Positions 1-7,995 of a DNA stretch of 43,909 nucleotides are shown piece by piece (position 1 is the first letter of the stretch; each line of letters starts with the position of its first letter). Position numbers and translations under genes: made by a program. This DNA comes from an uncultured Bacteroidales bacterium (lineage in GTDB: Bacteria; Bacteroidota; Bacteroidia; Bacteroidales; UBA932): NCBI GenBank assembly GCA_946405435.1, contig CAMJHF010000020.1:1-43909 (forward strand), given 5' to 3'. The notes under the pieces were generated by a model. That model worked only from the letters and a program-made list of their open reading frames with translations. It was not told the origin of the DNA and made no database searches.

Positions 1-2
1 GA

Positions 3-278
3 TCCCTGGGCGCTGCGGCTCCGATGTTTGCCGGCAAGGGGGTGACCGGATCCGAATCCAGTCCGGGCGCTGCTGCTCTGATCTTTGCAGGCAAGGAAGC
101 GAGCGTCTCCGAATCCCGTCCTGGCGCTGCCGTTCCGACGGGCGAAAGCAAAGAGGTGGCAGGAGATCAACCAGCCTCCCCCGCTGTATGCGCCGTGCTT
201 GACATCGACAGCCAAAACCTCGGCACCTTCGACCAGGTCGATGCCATCTGGCTCGAAATGATCGCCGCCCTCGTCTGA
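3..278 (+). CDS. C-terminal part of a repeat-containing protein (5' end outside window)
   Basis: The reading frame is open from base 3 to the TGA at 276-278, so this is probably the 3' end of a gene that begins upstream of the window. The visible residues contain two full copies and one decayed copy of a 19-residue (57-bp) unit with the core GAA, three residues, FAGK and a terminal SES. A non-repetitive tail ending in WLEMIAALV follows. No family is recognised. The repeat is low-complexity (Ala, Gly, Ser), and the DNA continues directly into other tandem repeats, so this could also be a non-coding array that happens to be open. The in-frame ATG at 24 is unlikely to be the start because the repeat extends upstream of it. 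Confidence 0.4.
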   Translation, partial: SLGAAAPMFAGKGVTGSESSPGAAALIFAGKEASVSESRPGAAVPTGESKEVAGDQPASPAVCAVLDIDSQNLGTFDQVDAIWLEMIAALV

Positions 279-335
279 CGCGCTGTTCGCCCAGATGATT
301 GCCAACCCCGTCTAACGCTGTTCACCCAGATGGTT

Positions 336-691
336 GATTCTGTCAAAGCGAGAGCAGACCGGCATGAACGGACAGAAAATCAGGCGGATTCTGTCAAAGC
401 GAGAGCGGAACGGCCGGAACGGACAAGAAATGAGGCGGATTCTGTCAAGGCGAGAATGGACCGGCCGGAACGGACAGAAAATCAGGCAGATCCTGTCAAG
501 ACGACAACGGACCGGCCGGAACGGACAGAAAATCAGGCGGATCCTGTCAAGACGACAACGGACCGACCGGAACGGACATAAAATGGGACGAATCCTGTCA
601 AGGCGAGAGCAGAACGGCAGGAGCGGACAGGAAATGTGGCGAATCCTGTCAAGGCGAGAATGGACCGGGCAAACGGACAGAAAATGGGGCG
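336..691. repeat. Tandem array, 51-bp unit, about 7 copies
   Basis: Units begin at 336, 387, 438, 489, 540, 591 and 642 (the last is 1 bp short), each starting GATTCTGTCA or AATCCTGTCA. Copies differ by scattered substitutions rather than by unique inserts. Each unit carries an inverted pair TTCTGTC/GACAGAA about 26 bp apart. Frames on both strands stay open because 51 is a multiple of three, but none has a recognisable protein, so I read it as non-coding. Confidence 0.9.
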
Positions 692-761
692 CCACCCAGT
701 CTGACACTGCCGCGCCCCTGATAGGCTACCGTCCCGGCATAAAACGCTTTTTAGCGTGCTC

Positions 762-1165
762 CTCGGTCCATCAACTGGGACGAGGGGCATATTTTCACCC
801 GTTTCCGTAGCCTCTCGGTCCAGCGGCTGGGACGAGGAGCACGTTTTCACCAGTTCCCGTAGCCTCTCGGTCCATTGGCTGGGACGAGGGGCACGCTTTT
901 GCCAGCTTTCGTACCCTCTCGGTCCAGCGGCTGGGGCGAGGAGCACGCTTTCACCAGTTTTCGTAGCCTCTCGGTCCACCGATTGGGACGAGGAGCACGC
1001 TTTTGCCAGTTTCCGTAGCCTCTCGGTCCAGCGGTTGGGACGAGGGGCACATTTTTACCCGTTTCCGTAGCCTCTCGGTCCAGCGGCTGGGACGAGGAGC
1101 ACGTTTTTGCCAGCTTTCGTACCGTCTCGGTCCAGCGGTTGGGACGAGGAGCACGCTTTCAGGGA
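762..1165. repeat. Tandem array, 52-bp unit, 7.8 copies
   Basis: Units start CTCGGTCCA at 762, 814, 866, 918, 970, 1022, 1074 and 1126 (last one partial). The period is exactly 52, so no reading frame is preserved across copies, which argues against coding. The start of each unit forms an imperfect hairpin (CTC-GTCC paired with GGAC-GAG around AGCGGCTG). The sequence is unrelated to the 51-bp array 70 bp upstream. Confidence 0.9.
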
Positions 1166-1344
1166 CATTGCCTTAATCCGGAGTGTAGGGCCTGTGCCCA
1201 GAGAGGGGGGAGAAACGCGTGGAGGACGAAAGTGTCGCAGTTATTTCTTCGGTAATGGGGAAGATGGGGGAGCAAGGGGGAGATGTATGGATAGACAGAG
1301 GTGGGTCGGAGGAGCCGATCAGAGGCATTAAGGGACTGACTAAA

Positions 1345-1544
1345 AGATTCTTCACTTCGTTCAGAATGACAGACTTCGGAATGGCAGTGCTCGGAATGAC
1401 AGTGCTCGGAATGGCAGTGCTCGGAATGGCAGCGCTTTTAGATTGTTCACTTCGTTCAGAATGACAGGCTTCAGAATGAGGGCGGTGGTTCAGTATTATG
1501 GTCATTGTCATTCTGAGGCGGGGTTGGGGTCCGCCGAAGAATCT
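1345..1544. repeat. Interspersed palindromic repeat, three copies, with internal 15-bp array
   Basis: Two near-identical direct copies of a roughly 28-bp sequence lie at 1345-1372 and 1440-1468 (core TTCACTTCGTTCAGAATGAC). A third, inverted relative lies at 1506-1544. It has the same TGTCATTCTGA and GAAGAATCT ends around a GGCGG/CCGCC stem. Between the direct copies a 15-bp unit (GGAATGGCAGTGCTC) is repeated about four times (1378-1434), apparently built from the end of the element. I recall elements of this kind as the source of spurious translations such as ILNEVKNL in many gut genomes; that link is from memory. Confidence 0.7.
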
Positions 1545-1569
1545 ATTGTGTCGTCATCCACTTTAGCAG

Positions 1570-1677
1570 GGGCGGCGCAAAAACGGCCTCATGCAAGTGC
1601 GACGTAAAAACGGCCTCGGGCAGGTGCGACGTAAAAACGGCCTCGCGCAAGTGCGACGTAAAAACGGCCTCGCGCAG
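1570..1677. repeat. 27-bp tandem array, about 4 copies
   Basis: Full units begin GTGCGACGTAAAAACGGCCT at 1597, 1624 and 1651, with a decayed copy before them. Each unit carries AAAACGGCCTC, which is one arm of the terminator hairpin at 1661-1687. The array therefore consists of repeated half-terminators ending in a complete one. Confidence 0.85.
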
Positions 1678-1687
1678 AGGCCGTTTT
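1661..1687 (-). terminator. Rho-independent terminator
   Basis: A perfect 11-bp stem (AAAACGGCCTC / GAGGCCGTTTT) encloses the loop GCGCA. Read on the minus strand it ends in a run of five T. It lies about 100 bp past the stop codon of the minus-strand gene ending at 1786. Confidence 0.75.
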
Positions 1688-1785
1688 CCAACTTTTAAAT
1701 GTGTGACGGTTTTTGGGGTTTGCAGATGTTTCTGGGTGCCGATGTTTTGGTGAGGCTCCCGGGTTTAGGGAGGAGGCTTTCGGGG

Positions 1786-2868
1786 TTAGAGTATGTCTGC
1801 TGTCCTGAAGTAGATCCCGGTGTTGGGGATGTTGTCTGCGATGTCCTCGAGGACGTTCCAGGCGTAGTAGGTGCTGTAGGTGTTGCTGGGCTGGAAGCGG
1901 AGGGTGAGGAAGCGGTCGGAGAGAACCGACTCGCGCCACTGGGCCGTGATGGCCACCCTGATGCGTCCGCAGCTCTTGTAGATTTTGAAGTACATCTGGA
2001 ACTGGTTGTGAGTCATGGGATCCGCCCAGTCGAAGGGGGTAGGTATGAAGCTCACGTCGCTGCGCAGCCAGTTGTAGTTGTTGCCGTAGGAACTTACGGT
2101 GTAGTACCTCTCGTCGAGCAGGCGGGCGATGTAGTAGTAGGCTTCCATCTTGCTGCTGAACAGCGTGTTGACCACTATTTCAGCCGCATTGGTCCTGTCG
2201 TACACCTGGACCTTGGTGTAGGTCCTGACCGTAGGCATGGGAGGACGGTTGCCGGGATAGGCGTTGTTGTAGCCGGGGACGTAAGGCTTGCCGTAACCGG
2301 CGCCGTAGCCGTGTCCTGCAGGAGGACGGTTGCCGGCCGGGCCGCCGTAGCCTGCGCCGCCGCTGTACCCACCGTTACCATATCCGCCATTGTATCCGCC
2401 ATTGCCGTAACCGGCGTTGCCGCTGCCTCCGTGAACCGTTCCGTTCACGCTGCCTGCGGTGTTGCCGCTGCGGCTTTCGATGCCGGAATTACTTCCGGAG
2501 TTCGAAGGCTTGCCGCCGCCGCTGACGTTGCCGCCGCTGACTTTGGTTCCGCCGTTGCCGCCATAGACGCTGCCGCTGGAACTGCCGTTGGAGTTCACGC
2601 TGCCGGCCGAGCCGCTGCGGCTCTCGGTGCCGTTGCGCCTGGCGCCCTGGGTGTCGGGAATCTGGCGGAGTTTATTATCTGTTGCCGACTGATTGGAGAC
2701 GCTTGTCGGAGTCTGTGCCCTGTCAACCTTTTCCTGCTTCCTTTCCGCGCTGGCCTCCTGGCGTGCGGTTACTGTTCCGTTGCGGCGGGCGCCCTGCTGT
2801 GCAGACGCTGCGAACGCAAAAACCGTGATTCCTAAAATCACCATGAGGAGTTTGTTAATTGTTTTCAT
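1786..2868 (-). CDS. Secreted Gly/Asn/Ser-rich protein with a conserved-looking C-terminal domain
   Basis: This 360-residue protein starts at the ATG at 2868, which gives a clear signal peptide (MKTINKLLMVILGITVFAF followed by AASAQ). After cleavage there is a Lys/Arg/Gln-rich stretch. The element QGARRNGT occurs twice. A long low-complexity region follows (residues about 75-230, GYGNGG-type and ESRSG motifs). The last 135 residues have normal composition, beginning near TYTKVQVYDRT, rich in Tyr and Trp and likely globular. I recognise no family. The layout (signal peptide, flexible linker, globular end) suggests an exported, possibly surface-anchored protein. It is divergent from the GH92 gene, 84 bp away, and followed by a terminator at 1661-1687. 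A much longer open frame in the same register runs back to 5019 antisense to GH92; that extension is not credible. Confidence 0.8.
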   Translation of the reverse strand: MKTINKLLMVILGITVFAFAASAQQGARRNGTVTARQEASAERKQEKVDRAQTPTSVSNQSATDNKLRQIPDTQGARRNGTESRSGSAGSVNSNGSSSGSVYGGNGGTKVSGGNVSGGGKPSNSGSNSGIESRSGNTAGSVNGTVHGGSGNAGYGNGGYNGGYGNGGYSGGAGYGGPAGNRPPAGHGYGAGYGKPYVPGYNNAYPGNRPPMPTVRTYTKVQVYDRTNAAEIVVNTLFSSKMEAYYYIARLLDERYYTVSSYGNNYNWLRSDVSFIPTPFDWADPMTHNQFQMYFKIYKSCGRIRVAITAQWRESVLSDRFLTLRFQPSNTYSTYYAWNVLEDIADNIPNTGIYFRTADIL

Positions 2869-2913
2869 AAGGCAGTGTGTTTTAAAGGTTTCACAAGGGC
2901 TATGGCAAAGACC

Positions 2914-2945
2914 TTGCCAAAAATACGGGCAATTTATTATCTTTG
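2914..2945 (+). promoter_or_regulatory. Bacteroidota-type promoter for the GH92 gene
   Basis: TTG at 2914-2916 and TATCTTTG at 2938-2945 are separated by 21 bp, matching the TTG / TAnnTTTG arrangement of Bacteroidota primary promoters. Only 7 bp separate the -7 element from the ATG at 2953, so the transcript is probably leaderless or nearly so. Confidence 0.75.
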
Positions 2946-2952
2946 CTCCATA

Positions 2953-5520
2953 ATGAGCACCGTACTCCCCCTTCTGGCCCTTCTGGCGACTCTGACGCAA
3001 TACGTCAACCCGTTTGTGGGCACCAATGCGCACGGGCATACCTTCCCGGGGGCCTGCGCGCCGTTCGGAATGGTGCAGCTGAGTCCCGACACCCGCCCCA
3101 GGGCCGGCGACTGGGACGGATGCAGCGGCTACCACTACTCCGACAGCCTCATCTACGGCTTCAGCCACACGCACCTCAGCGGCACGGGATGCGACGACTG
3201 GTGCGACTTGCTCTTCACCCCAGGAGGCATGCCGTCGCGCTTCAGCCACAGCCGCGAAAAGGCATCGCCCGGCTACTACGAAGTATGGCTGCAAGACACC
3301 AAGGTACAGGCCAGGATGACCGCAGGAAGGCGCACAGGCATGCATGAGTACACCTTTGACGGTCCCGGGCCCTACACCATCACCCTGGACCTCCGGCACC
3401 GCGACCCGCTGGACGACTGGGCCATCCACACCGGCCCCGGGTGGTGCAGCGGCAAGCGCGTCTCCAGCAGCTGGGCGCGCGGGCAGCAGCTCTACTTCTA
3501 CATCGAATTCTCCAGGGATCCGGTCAAGACCGAGTTGCAGGACAGCGGACGCAGGGCCGTATTCACCTTCGACCGGCGCAGAATCACCCTCCGCGCAGCC
3601 ATCTCCAGCGTGTCGGAGCATAACGCCAGGGCCAACCTCGAGGCGGAAGGCAGCAGATCCTTCGAAAGCCAGAAAAAATCCACCCGAAGGGCCTGGGAGG
3701 CCTATCTGCGCAAACTCGAATGCCCCTACACCGACCGCGAGCACCGCATCCGTTTCTACACGGCGCTCTACCACACCGGAATCCACCCCTCGCTCTACTC
3801 GGACGCCAACGGCGAGTACCGCGGCATGGACGGCCAAGTCCACAAGGCCGAAGGCTGGGAGCGCTACACGGTGTTCAGCACCTGGGACACCTTCCGCGGC
3901 GAGCATCCGCTGCTCTTCGAAATAGAACCGGAACGCAGCGCCGACTTCATAAACTCCATGCTGAGTATATGGGAAGAGAACGGCAAGCTCCCCGTATGGG
4001 AGCTGTCCGGATGGGAGACCGACTGCATGATAGGCTACAACTCCGCCCCGATTATAGCGGACGCCGTGGCCAGGGGCATCAAGGGCTTCGACGTCGAAAA
4101 GGCCTTCGAGGCCCTGCTGGCTAGCGCAGAAAGGCCGGAGCACGGCATGGAGAGCTTCCGCCGAAACGGCCTGGTGCTTGCCGACGACGAGCACGAAAGC
4201 GTGTCCAAGACTCTCGAGTTCTCCTACGACGACTGGTGCGTGGCGCAGGTGGCCAAATACCTCGGACGCGACGAGGAGTACAGACGCTACCTGCGCAGTT
4301 CGCAGAACTGGCGAAACGTTCTTGACCCCTCCAGCAGCTTCATGCGGGCACGCCTCAACGGCCGATGGTATGCTCCTTTCGACCCACGCGAGGTCAACAA
4401 CAATTACACCGAGGCCAACTCCTGGCAGTACAGCTTCTTCGTGCCGCACGACATCCCGGGGCTGATCGGGGCAATGGGCGGGGCGGAAGCATTCGAGCGG
4501 CGTCTGGACAGCCTGTTCTCTGCCCCCGAGGGCACCACGGGACGCACCCAGGCCGACATTACGGGATGCATAGGGCAATACGCCCACGGCAACGAGCCCA
4601 GCCACCATATTCCGTTCCTCTACAATGCCGTCGGGCGCCCGGACAAGGCGCAGGCCACCGTGGAACGCATACTCGAAACTCTTTACTCCTCCGCCCCGGA
4701 CGGCCTGTGCGGCAACGACGACTGCGGCCAGATGTCGGCGTGGTACGTGCTGAGCTCGCTGGGGCGCTACCCCGTCTGCCCCGGGGCAGTCTCCGGGAGT
4801 ATTCCCGAACTCCGTGCCCAAGGCATCGTCACCAACCCATGGTTCGAGGTAGAGAGCGACATATTCCTCGATTCGCTCTGCGTAGCCGTGGGCGGCGAGG
4901 GCGAACTGAGCTGGAGAATCGCAGGAGAGGAGCGTTTCAGACCATACCAAGGTCCATTCACAGTGTCGGAAAGCTGCACGCTCGAGGCCGTCTCGACAAG
5001 GGACGGGAAGAGCAGTCACGTGACCCGGTGCACGCTACACAAAGCATTCAGCGACAGGGACATAGAGCTACATTCCAAATATAACGGGCAGTATTCCGCA
5101 GGCGGGCCGACGGGCCTTATAGATTCGCGCCGCGGAGGCATCAACTGGCGTACGGGAGGCTGGCAGGGCTACCAGGGGTGCGACTTCGAGGCCGTGGTGG
5201 ACCTGCGGACAGTCAAGGATGTGAGCCGCATCGCCGCAGGCTTTCTGCAGGACGCCCGTTCCTGGATATGGATGCCGGCGGAGGTGGAATTCCTAACGTC
5301 GGAAGACGGTGTGGACTATGAGCGCGCAGCCATGATACTGTCGCCCGTGGACGGAAGGGACATGACCGTACAGACCTGGGAGTGCAGCTGGAGCGGCGCC
5401 CAGGCGGTCAAGGCCCGCTACGTGAAAGTGAAGGCCAGTAATTTCGGTCCCATACCAGAGTGGCACCAGGGCGCCGGATATCCGTCGTTCATCTTCATTG
5501 ACGAGATTACAATTCAATAA
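2953..5520 (+). CDS. GH92 family alpha-mannosidase with C-terminal F5/8-type C module
   Basis: This 855-residue exported glycosidase belongs to family GH92, the calcium-dependent exo-acting alpha-mannosidases used by gut Bacteroidota on N-glycans and fungal mannan. Recognisable signatures are YVNPFVGT near the N-terminus, the GFSHTHLSG segment, WETDCMIGYN, and the two acidic active-site elements HGNEPSHH (Glu about residue 548, expected general acid) and GNDDCGQMS (Asp 589/590, expected base side). From about residue 703 to the end the sequence resembles a discoidin/F5/8-type C (CBM32-like) module, with a GGWQGYQG strand and a final YPSFIFIDEITIQ strand. The start at 2953 gives a short hydrophobic signal sequence (MSTVLPLLALLATLTQ) and sits just after the promoter; an upstream in-frame extension to 2875 overlaps the promoter and is rejected. 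No lipobox cysteine is visible. It has its own promoter and no obvious operon partner. Confidence 0.93.
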   Translation: MSTVLPLLALLATLTQYVNPFVGTNAHGHTFPGACAPFGMVQLSPDTRPRAGDWDGCSGYHYSDSLIYGFSHTHLSGTGCDDWCDLLFTPGGMPSRFSHSREKASPGYYEVWLQDTKVQARMTAGRRTGMHEYTFDGPGPYTITLDLRHRDPLDDWAIHTGPGWCSGKRVSSSWARGQQLYFYIEFSRDPVKTELQDSGRRAVFTFDRRRITLRAAISSVSEHNARANLEAEGSRSFESQKKSTRRAWEAYLRKLECPYTDREHRIRFYTALYHTGIHPSLYSDANGEYRGMDGQVHKAEGWERYTVFSTWDTFRGEHPLLFEIEPERSADFINSMLSIWEENGKLPVWELSGWETDCMIGYNSAPIIADAVARGIKGFDVEKAFEALLASAERPEHGMESFRRNGLVLADDEHESVSKTLEFSYDDWCVAQVAKYLGRDEEYRRYLRSSQNWRNVLDPSSSFMRARLNGRWYAPFDPREVNNNYTEANSWQYSFFVPHDIPGLIGAMGGAEAFERRLDSLFSAPEGTTGRTQADITGCIGQYAHGNEPSHHIPFLYNAVGRPDKAQATVERILETLYSSAPDGLCGNDDCGQMSAWYVLSSLGRYPVCPGAVSGSIPELRAQGIVTNPWFEVESDIFLDSLCVAVGGEGELSWRIAGEERFRPYQGPFTVSESCTLEAVSTRDGKSSHVTRCTLHKAFSDRDIELHSKYNGQYSAGGPTGLIDSRRGGINWRTGGWQGYQGCDFEAVVDLRTVKDVSRIAAGFLQDARSWIWMPAEVEFLTSEDGVDYERAAMILSPVDGRDMTVQTWECSWSGAQAVKARYVKVKASNFGPIPEWHQGAGYPSFIFIDEITIQ

Positions 5521-5526
5521 AATTCC

Positions 5527-5534
5527 TATATTTG
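5527..5534 (+). promoter_or_regulatory. -7 promoter element before the DUF6935-like gene
   Basis: TATATTTG matches TAnnTTTG and lies between the GH92 stop (5518-5520) and the ATG at 5539, with only 4 bp to the start codon. A leaderless transcript is implied. No well-spaced TTG was found upstream. Confidence 0.55.
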
Positions 5535-5538
5535 CCCT

Positions 5539-6138
5539 ATGGACTTAAAGAACTTATTATCAAGCATCACCCGCAGCCTGAGCGGCGGAAAGCTCAACCT
5601 CGGCAACCTGGCCGGCAAGGTGGAATCAAAACTCCAGAGCAAGACCAAGACATTCACTTTCCAGGCGCTTCCCGCCACCCTGGCGGATCTCAAAGCTCTT
5701 CCGGAGGCCTCGCTTTCAGACCCTTATGCCACGGCCGCACTGAGCCTGCTCGCCCTTACCCCCTTCCAGGACAACAAAGAGGCAAGTGTAGAGATGCTCA
5801 ACTTCCTCAAAGGCCCGGACAACTGTTCACCTGCCGAAATCCAGATGATTTCGGACCGCTTCATGGACGGAAAGTTCTACAAGGTAAGGTCATTCTTCGA
5901 GGGAGCCACCCCCGCCAACGGCTACACACCCGCGCAGCCCTACACGGTCAAAGTCTCCTCCACTCCCTACTCGTTCGACAACGAGAACTGGGCCACCCTG
6001 TACCTGCATTCGGGCGGATCCGACTCCCCCAGGCCGATAAAACTGCGCAAAAAGCCCAGCACCGGCCAGTGGTTTATGGTTGAAATCCAATACCTTGGTG
6101 ATATACGCACCCCGGTGGCGGAAGACAAGTGGGCCTAG
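5539..6138 (+). CDS. DUF6935-like protein
   Basis: This 199-residue cytoplasmic protein has no signal peptide. From about residue 40 it reads TFQALPATLADLKALPEAS, then a helical Leu/Ala segment with LALTPFQDNKEASVEMLNFL, FFEGATPANGYTPAQPYTV, LYLHSGGSDSPRPIKLRKK, and an ending in DKWA. I recognise this order as a domain of unknown function (DUF6935, assignment from memory), usually found as a stand-alone protein. The function is unknown. The stop codon TAG (6136-6138) overlaps the stop codon of the convergent GH28 gene in the palindrome CTAG. Expression is probably from the adjacent TATATTTG element. Confidence 0.8.
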   Translation: MDLKNLLSSITRSLSGGKLNLGNLAGKVESKLQSKTKTFTFQALPATLADLKALPEASLSDPYATAALSLLALTPFQDNKEASVEMLNFLKGPDNCSPAEIQMISDRFMDGKFYKVRSFFEGATPANGYTPAQPYTVKVSSTPYSFDNENWATLYLHSGGSDSPRPIKLRKKPSTGQWFMVEIQYLGDIRTPVAEDKWA

Positions 6139-7508
6139 TATCCCAGGAGTCTTACATCCTTCATAATCAGAGAACCTTCTTCCGTCTGCTCGATGGTCTT
6201 CTCCGAGCAGAAGAGGGTGCAGTCCGTGAGGCTGACGTCGTGCACGGTATCCTTGGTGCCATTGACGCTGATGCCTATGCGGGCGTCGCGGCAGACTACG
6301 CCGCTTATGTGGATGTCGCGGAATTCAGGCATGAAATCGGTGGTGCTGGCAATGCTGCCCTTCTCGCCCACCGCCACATTTATGTAGCCGGTCTCGAAGA
6401 CTATCGCCTGGTCCCGTATATCGGACATGTAAATCCTTGATATATATACGTTTGAGCTGCGTCCGCCACGGCCTTGGGCGCTCTTGAAGCGAAGGCCGGT
6501 GTCGGTGCCCGAGAACACGTTGTCGCACACTTCCACATCCTCCAGGCCGCCGGAGAATTCGCTGCCCACCACAAAGCCGCCGTGGGCGTGGAAGACAGTG
6601 TTGCCGCGCACCAGGACGCGTGCCGTGGGACCGTCTTTCAGGGCTCCGGCGCCGGCTCCAGCCTTGAGGCAGATGCCGTCGTCACCCACGTCCACCGTGC
6701 AGTCGGCAATGAGCACGTCGGTGCTCTGCATCAGGTCTATGCCGTCGCCGTTCTGGGCGTTCCAGGGGCACCGGACAGTGACGCCGACCACGGCCACCTG
6801 CCTGCATCGCTGCGGCACCAGGTGGAACTTGGGGGAATTCTGGATGGTGACGCCGCTCACCAGCACCCTCTCGCAGTCGGTAAGACGGATAAGGTGGGTG
6901 CGGAGTTTCTCCTGCGCCTTGTAGTCGGCGGCGATATCGGGATAGTTCTTAAGACCGAAGGGATACCACAGGCTGCCGTCATCGGCGTCGGTGCCGCCCA
7001 GGCGGTGATAGTCTTGCCACTCCACGTCGCTGACCTTGGAGCGCTTGACGGCACGCCACCATTCGCCGTTTCCGTCGATTATGCCTTCTCCTGTGATGCT
7101 CAGGTCTTTACGCTTGCTGGCGGTGATGGCGGGCGTGACTTTTCCGTCTTTCCGCACAAAGAGGGACTTGTCCGGAGAGAAGAGGATGACGGCGTTCTTC
7201 TCAAGGTGCAGGTCGCAGCGGTCCTTGAGCACGATGGGGCCGGTGAGCCATATTCCGGCCGGGACCACCAGGTGGCCGCCGCCCTTCTTCTCGAGAGCCT
7301 TGAGGGCAGCGGCGAAGGCGTCGGTGTTGAGCGTGACTCCGTCGGACACGCCGCCAAAGTCGGAAAGACTGACGCTGTACTCTGGAATAACCGGAGCAGC
7401 AGGCTCGGACAAAGACAGTTGGAGACCCTGGTAATACTTGGCATAAGGGCCGGCATTCAGGCACTGGAAGGCCAGAAGCAACAGTATGGGCGTGAATAAT
7501 TTACGCAT
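6135..7508 (-). CDS. GH28 polygalacturonase-like glycoside hydrolase
   Basis: This 457-residue secreted enzyme begins with a signal peptide (MRKLFTPILLLLAFQCLNAG). Residues 45-85 hold the usual pectate-lyase-like N-terminal signature (SLSDFGGVSDGVTLNTDAF, then VVPAGIWLTGPI). The right-handed beta-helix carries the GH28 active-site set: NGDGID at residues 253-258 (the NTD motif with Gly replacing Thr), GDDGICLK with D276/D277, HAHGGFVVGS around H309 (GHG motif variant), and RFKS at about R340-K342 (RIK motif variant). The expected reaction is hydrolysis of alpha-1,4 galacturonosyl (or rhamnogalacturonan) linkages by an inverting mechanism; exo or endo action cannot be told. The start codon overlaps the end of the upstream lipoprotein gene by 8 bp, so the two are probably translationally coupled. 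Confidence 0.92.
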   Translation of the reverse strand: MRKLFTPILLLLAFQCLNAGPYAKYYQGLQLSLSEPAAPVIPEYSVSLSDFGGVSDGVTLNTDAFAAALKALEKKGGGHLVVPAGIWLTGPIVLKDRCDLHLEKNAVILFSPDKSLFVRKDGKVTPAITASKRKDLSITGEGIIDGNGEWWRAVKRSKVSDVEWQDYHRLGGTDADDGSLWYPFGLKNYPDIAADYKAQEKLRTHLIRLTDCERVLVSGVTIQNSPKFHLVPQRCRQVAVVGVTVRCPWNAQNGDGIDLMQSTDVLIADCTVDVGDDGICLKAGAGAGALKDGPTARVLVRGNTVFHAHGGFVVGSEFSGGLEDVEVCDNVFSGTDTGLRFKSAQGRGGRSSNVYISRIYMSDIRDQAIVFETGYINVAVGEKGSIASTTDFMPEFRDIHISGVVCRDARIGISVNGTKDTVHDVSLTDCTLFCSEKTIEQTEEGSLIMKDVRLLGY

Positions 7509-7989
7509 CGCGATGACTTTTCTTTCCTATTATGTCTGACGGAGTGGAGGCATCTATGATGCCCTGGATATAGGCATTGATTGCGGCAATGCCGGACCAG
7601 AGTTTCGCGGGGGGCCAGGCATTGCTGCCGCCGGAGCCGATGTAGCCGTCGGGGAACTCCATGAACATGTGCCAGCCGTAGCCGTCAAGTATCTCCATGT
7701 CAGGCAAGTATGAATTCTTGAGTTTGTTGAGGTTGTGCTCCTTTGCCATGGCGCCTATCTTCTCGAGGGCGTCGGAGGGTGCTTTCAGGACTGTTATTTC
7801 ATCGCTGCAATCAGTCGAATAGGAGATAGTTACTCCTCCGTCAGGAGTCTGCGCCACTTCGTACCATGTAATGTAGTACATCATGGTGCCGGAGTAACTG
7901 TACTGATAGCTTACGGGGGTTCCTTCAGGAAACTTCGGGCCGCATCCGAAAAGTGCAAGTAAGGTGGTAAGGACCATAAGGGTTTTCAT
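7501..7989 (-). CDS. Small lipoprotein of unknown function
   Basis: This 162-residue protein begins with a lipoprotein signal (MKTLMVLTTLLALFGC, lipobox LFGC). The mature part has Tyr-rich strands (SYQYSYSGTMMYYITWYEV) and a C-terminal helix (KLWSGIAAINAYIQGIIDAS). I recognise no family. It lies 6 bp after the TerD-like gene and overlaps the GH28 gene by 8 bp, so it sits in the middle of a three-gene unit. The content gives no direct hint that it works with pectin. Confidence 0.75.
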   Translation of the reverse strand: MKTLMVLTTLLALFGCGPKFPEGTPVSYQYSYSGTMMYYITWYEVAQTPDGGVTISYSTDCSDEITVLKAPSDALEKIGAMAKEHNLNKLKNSYLPDMEILDGYGWHMFMEFPDGYIGSGGSNAWPPAKLWSGIAAINAYIQGIIDASTPSDIIGKKSHRDA

Positions 7990-7995
7990 ATCGAG

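Noticed and set aside
336..1165. Open frames through the first two tandem arrays
   Set aside because: They owe their length to repeat periodicity and lack stops in several frames at once. The 52-bp array cannot keep a frame.
1786..5019. A minus-strand open frame of over 1000 codons antisense to the GH92 gene
   Set aside because: Only the last 360 codons (start at 2868, signal peptide) look like a protein. The rest mirrors GH92 codon structure in GC-rich DNA and matches no family.
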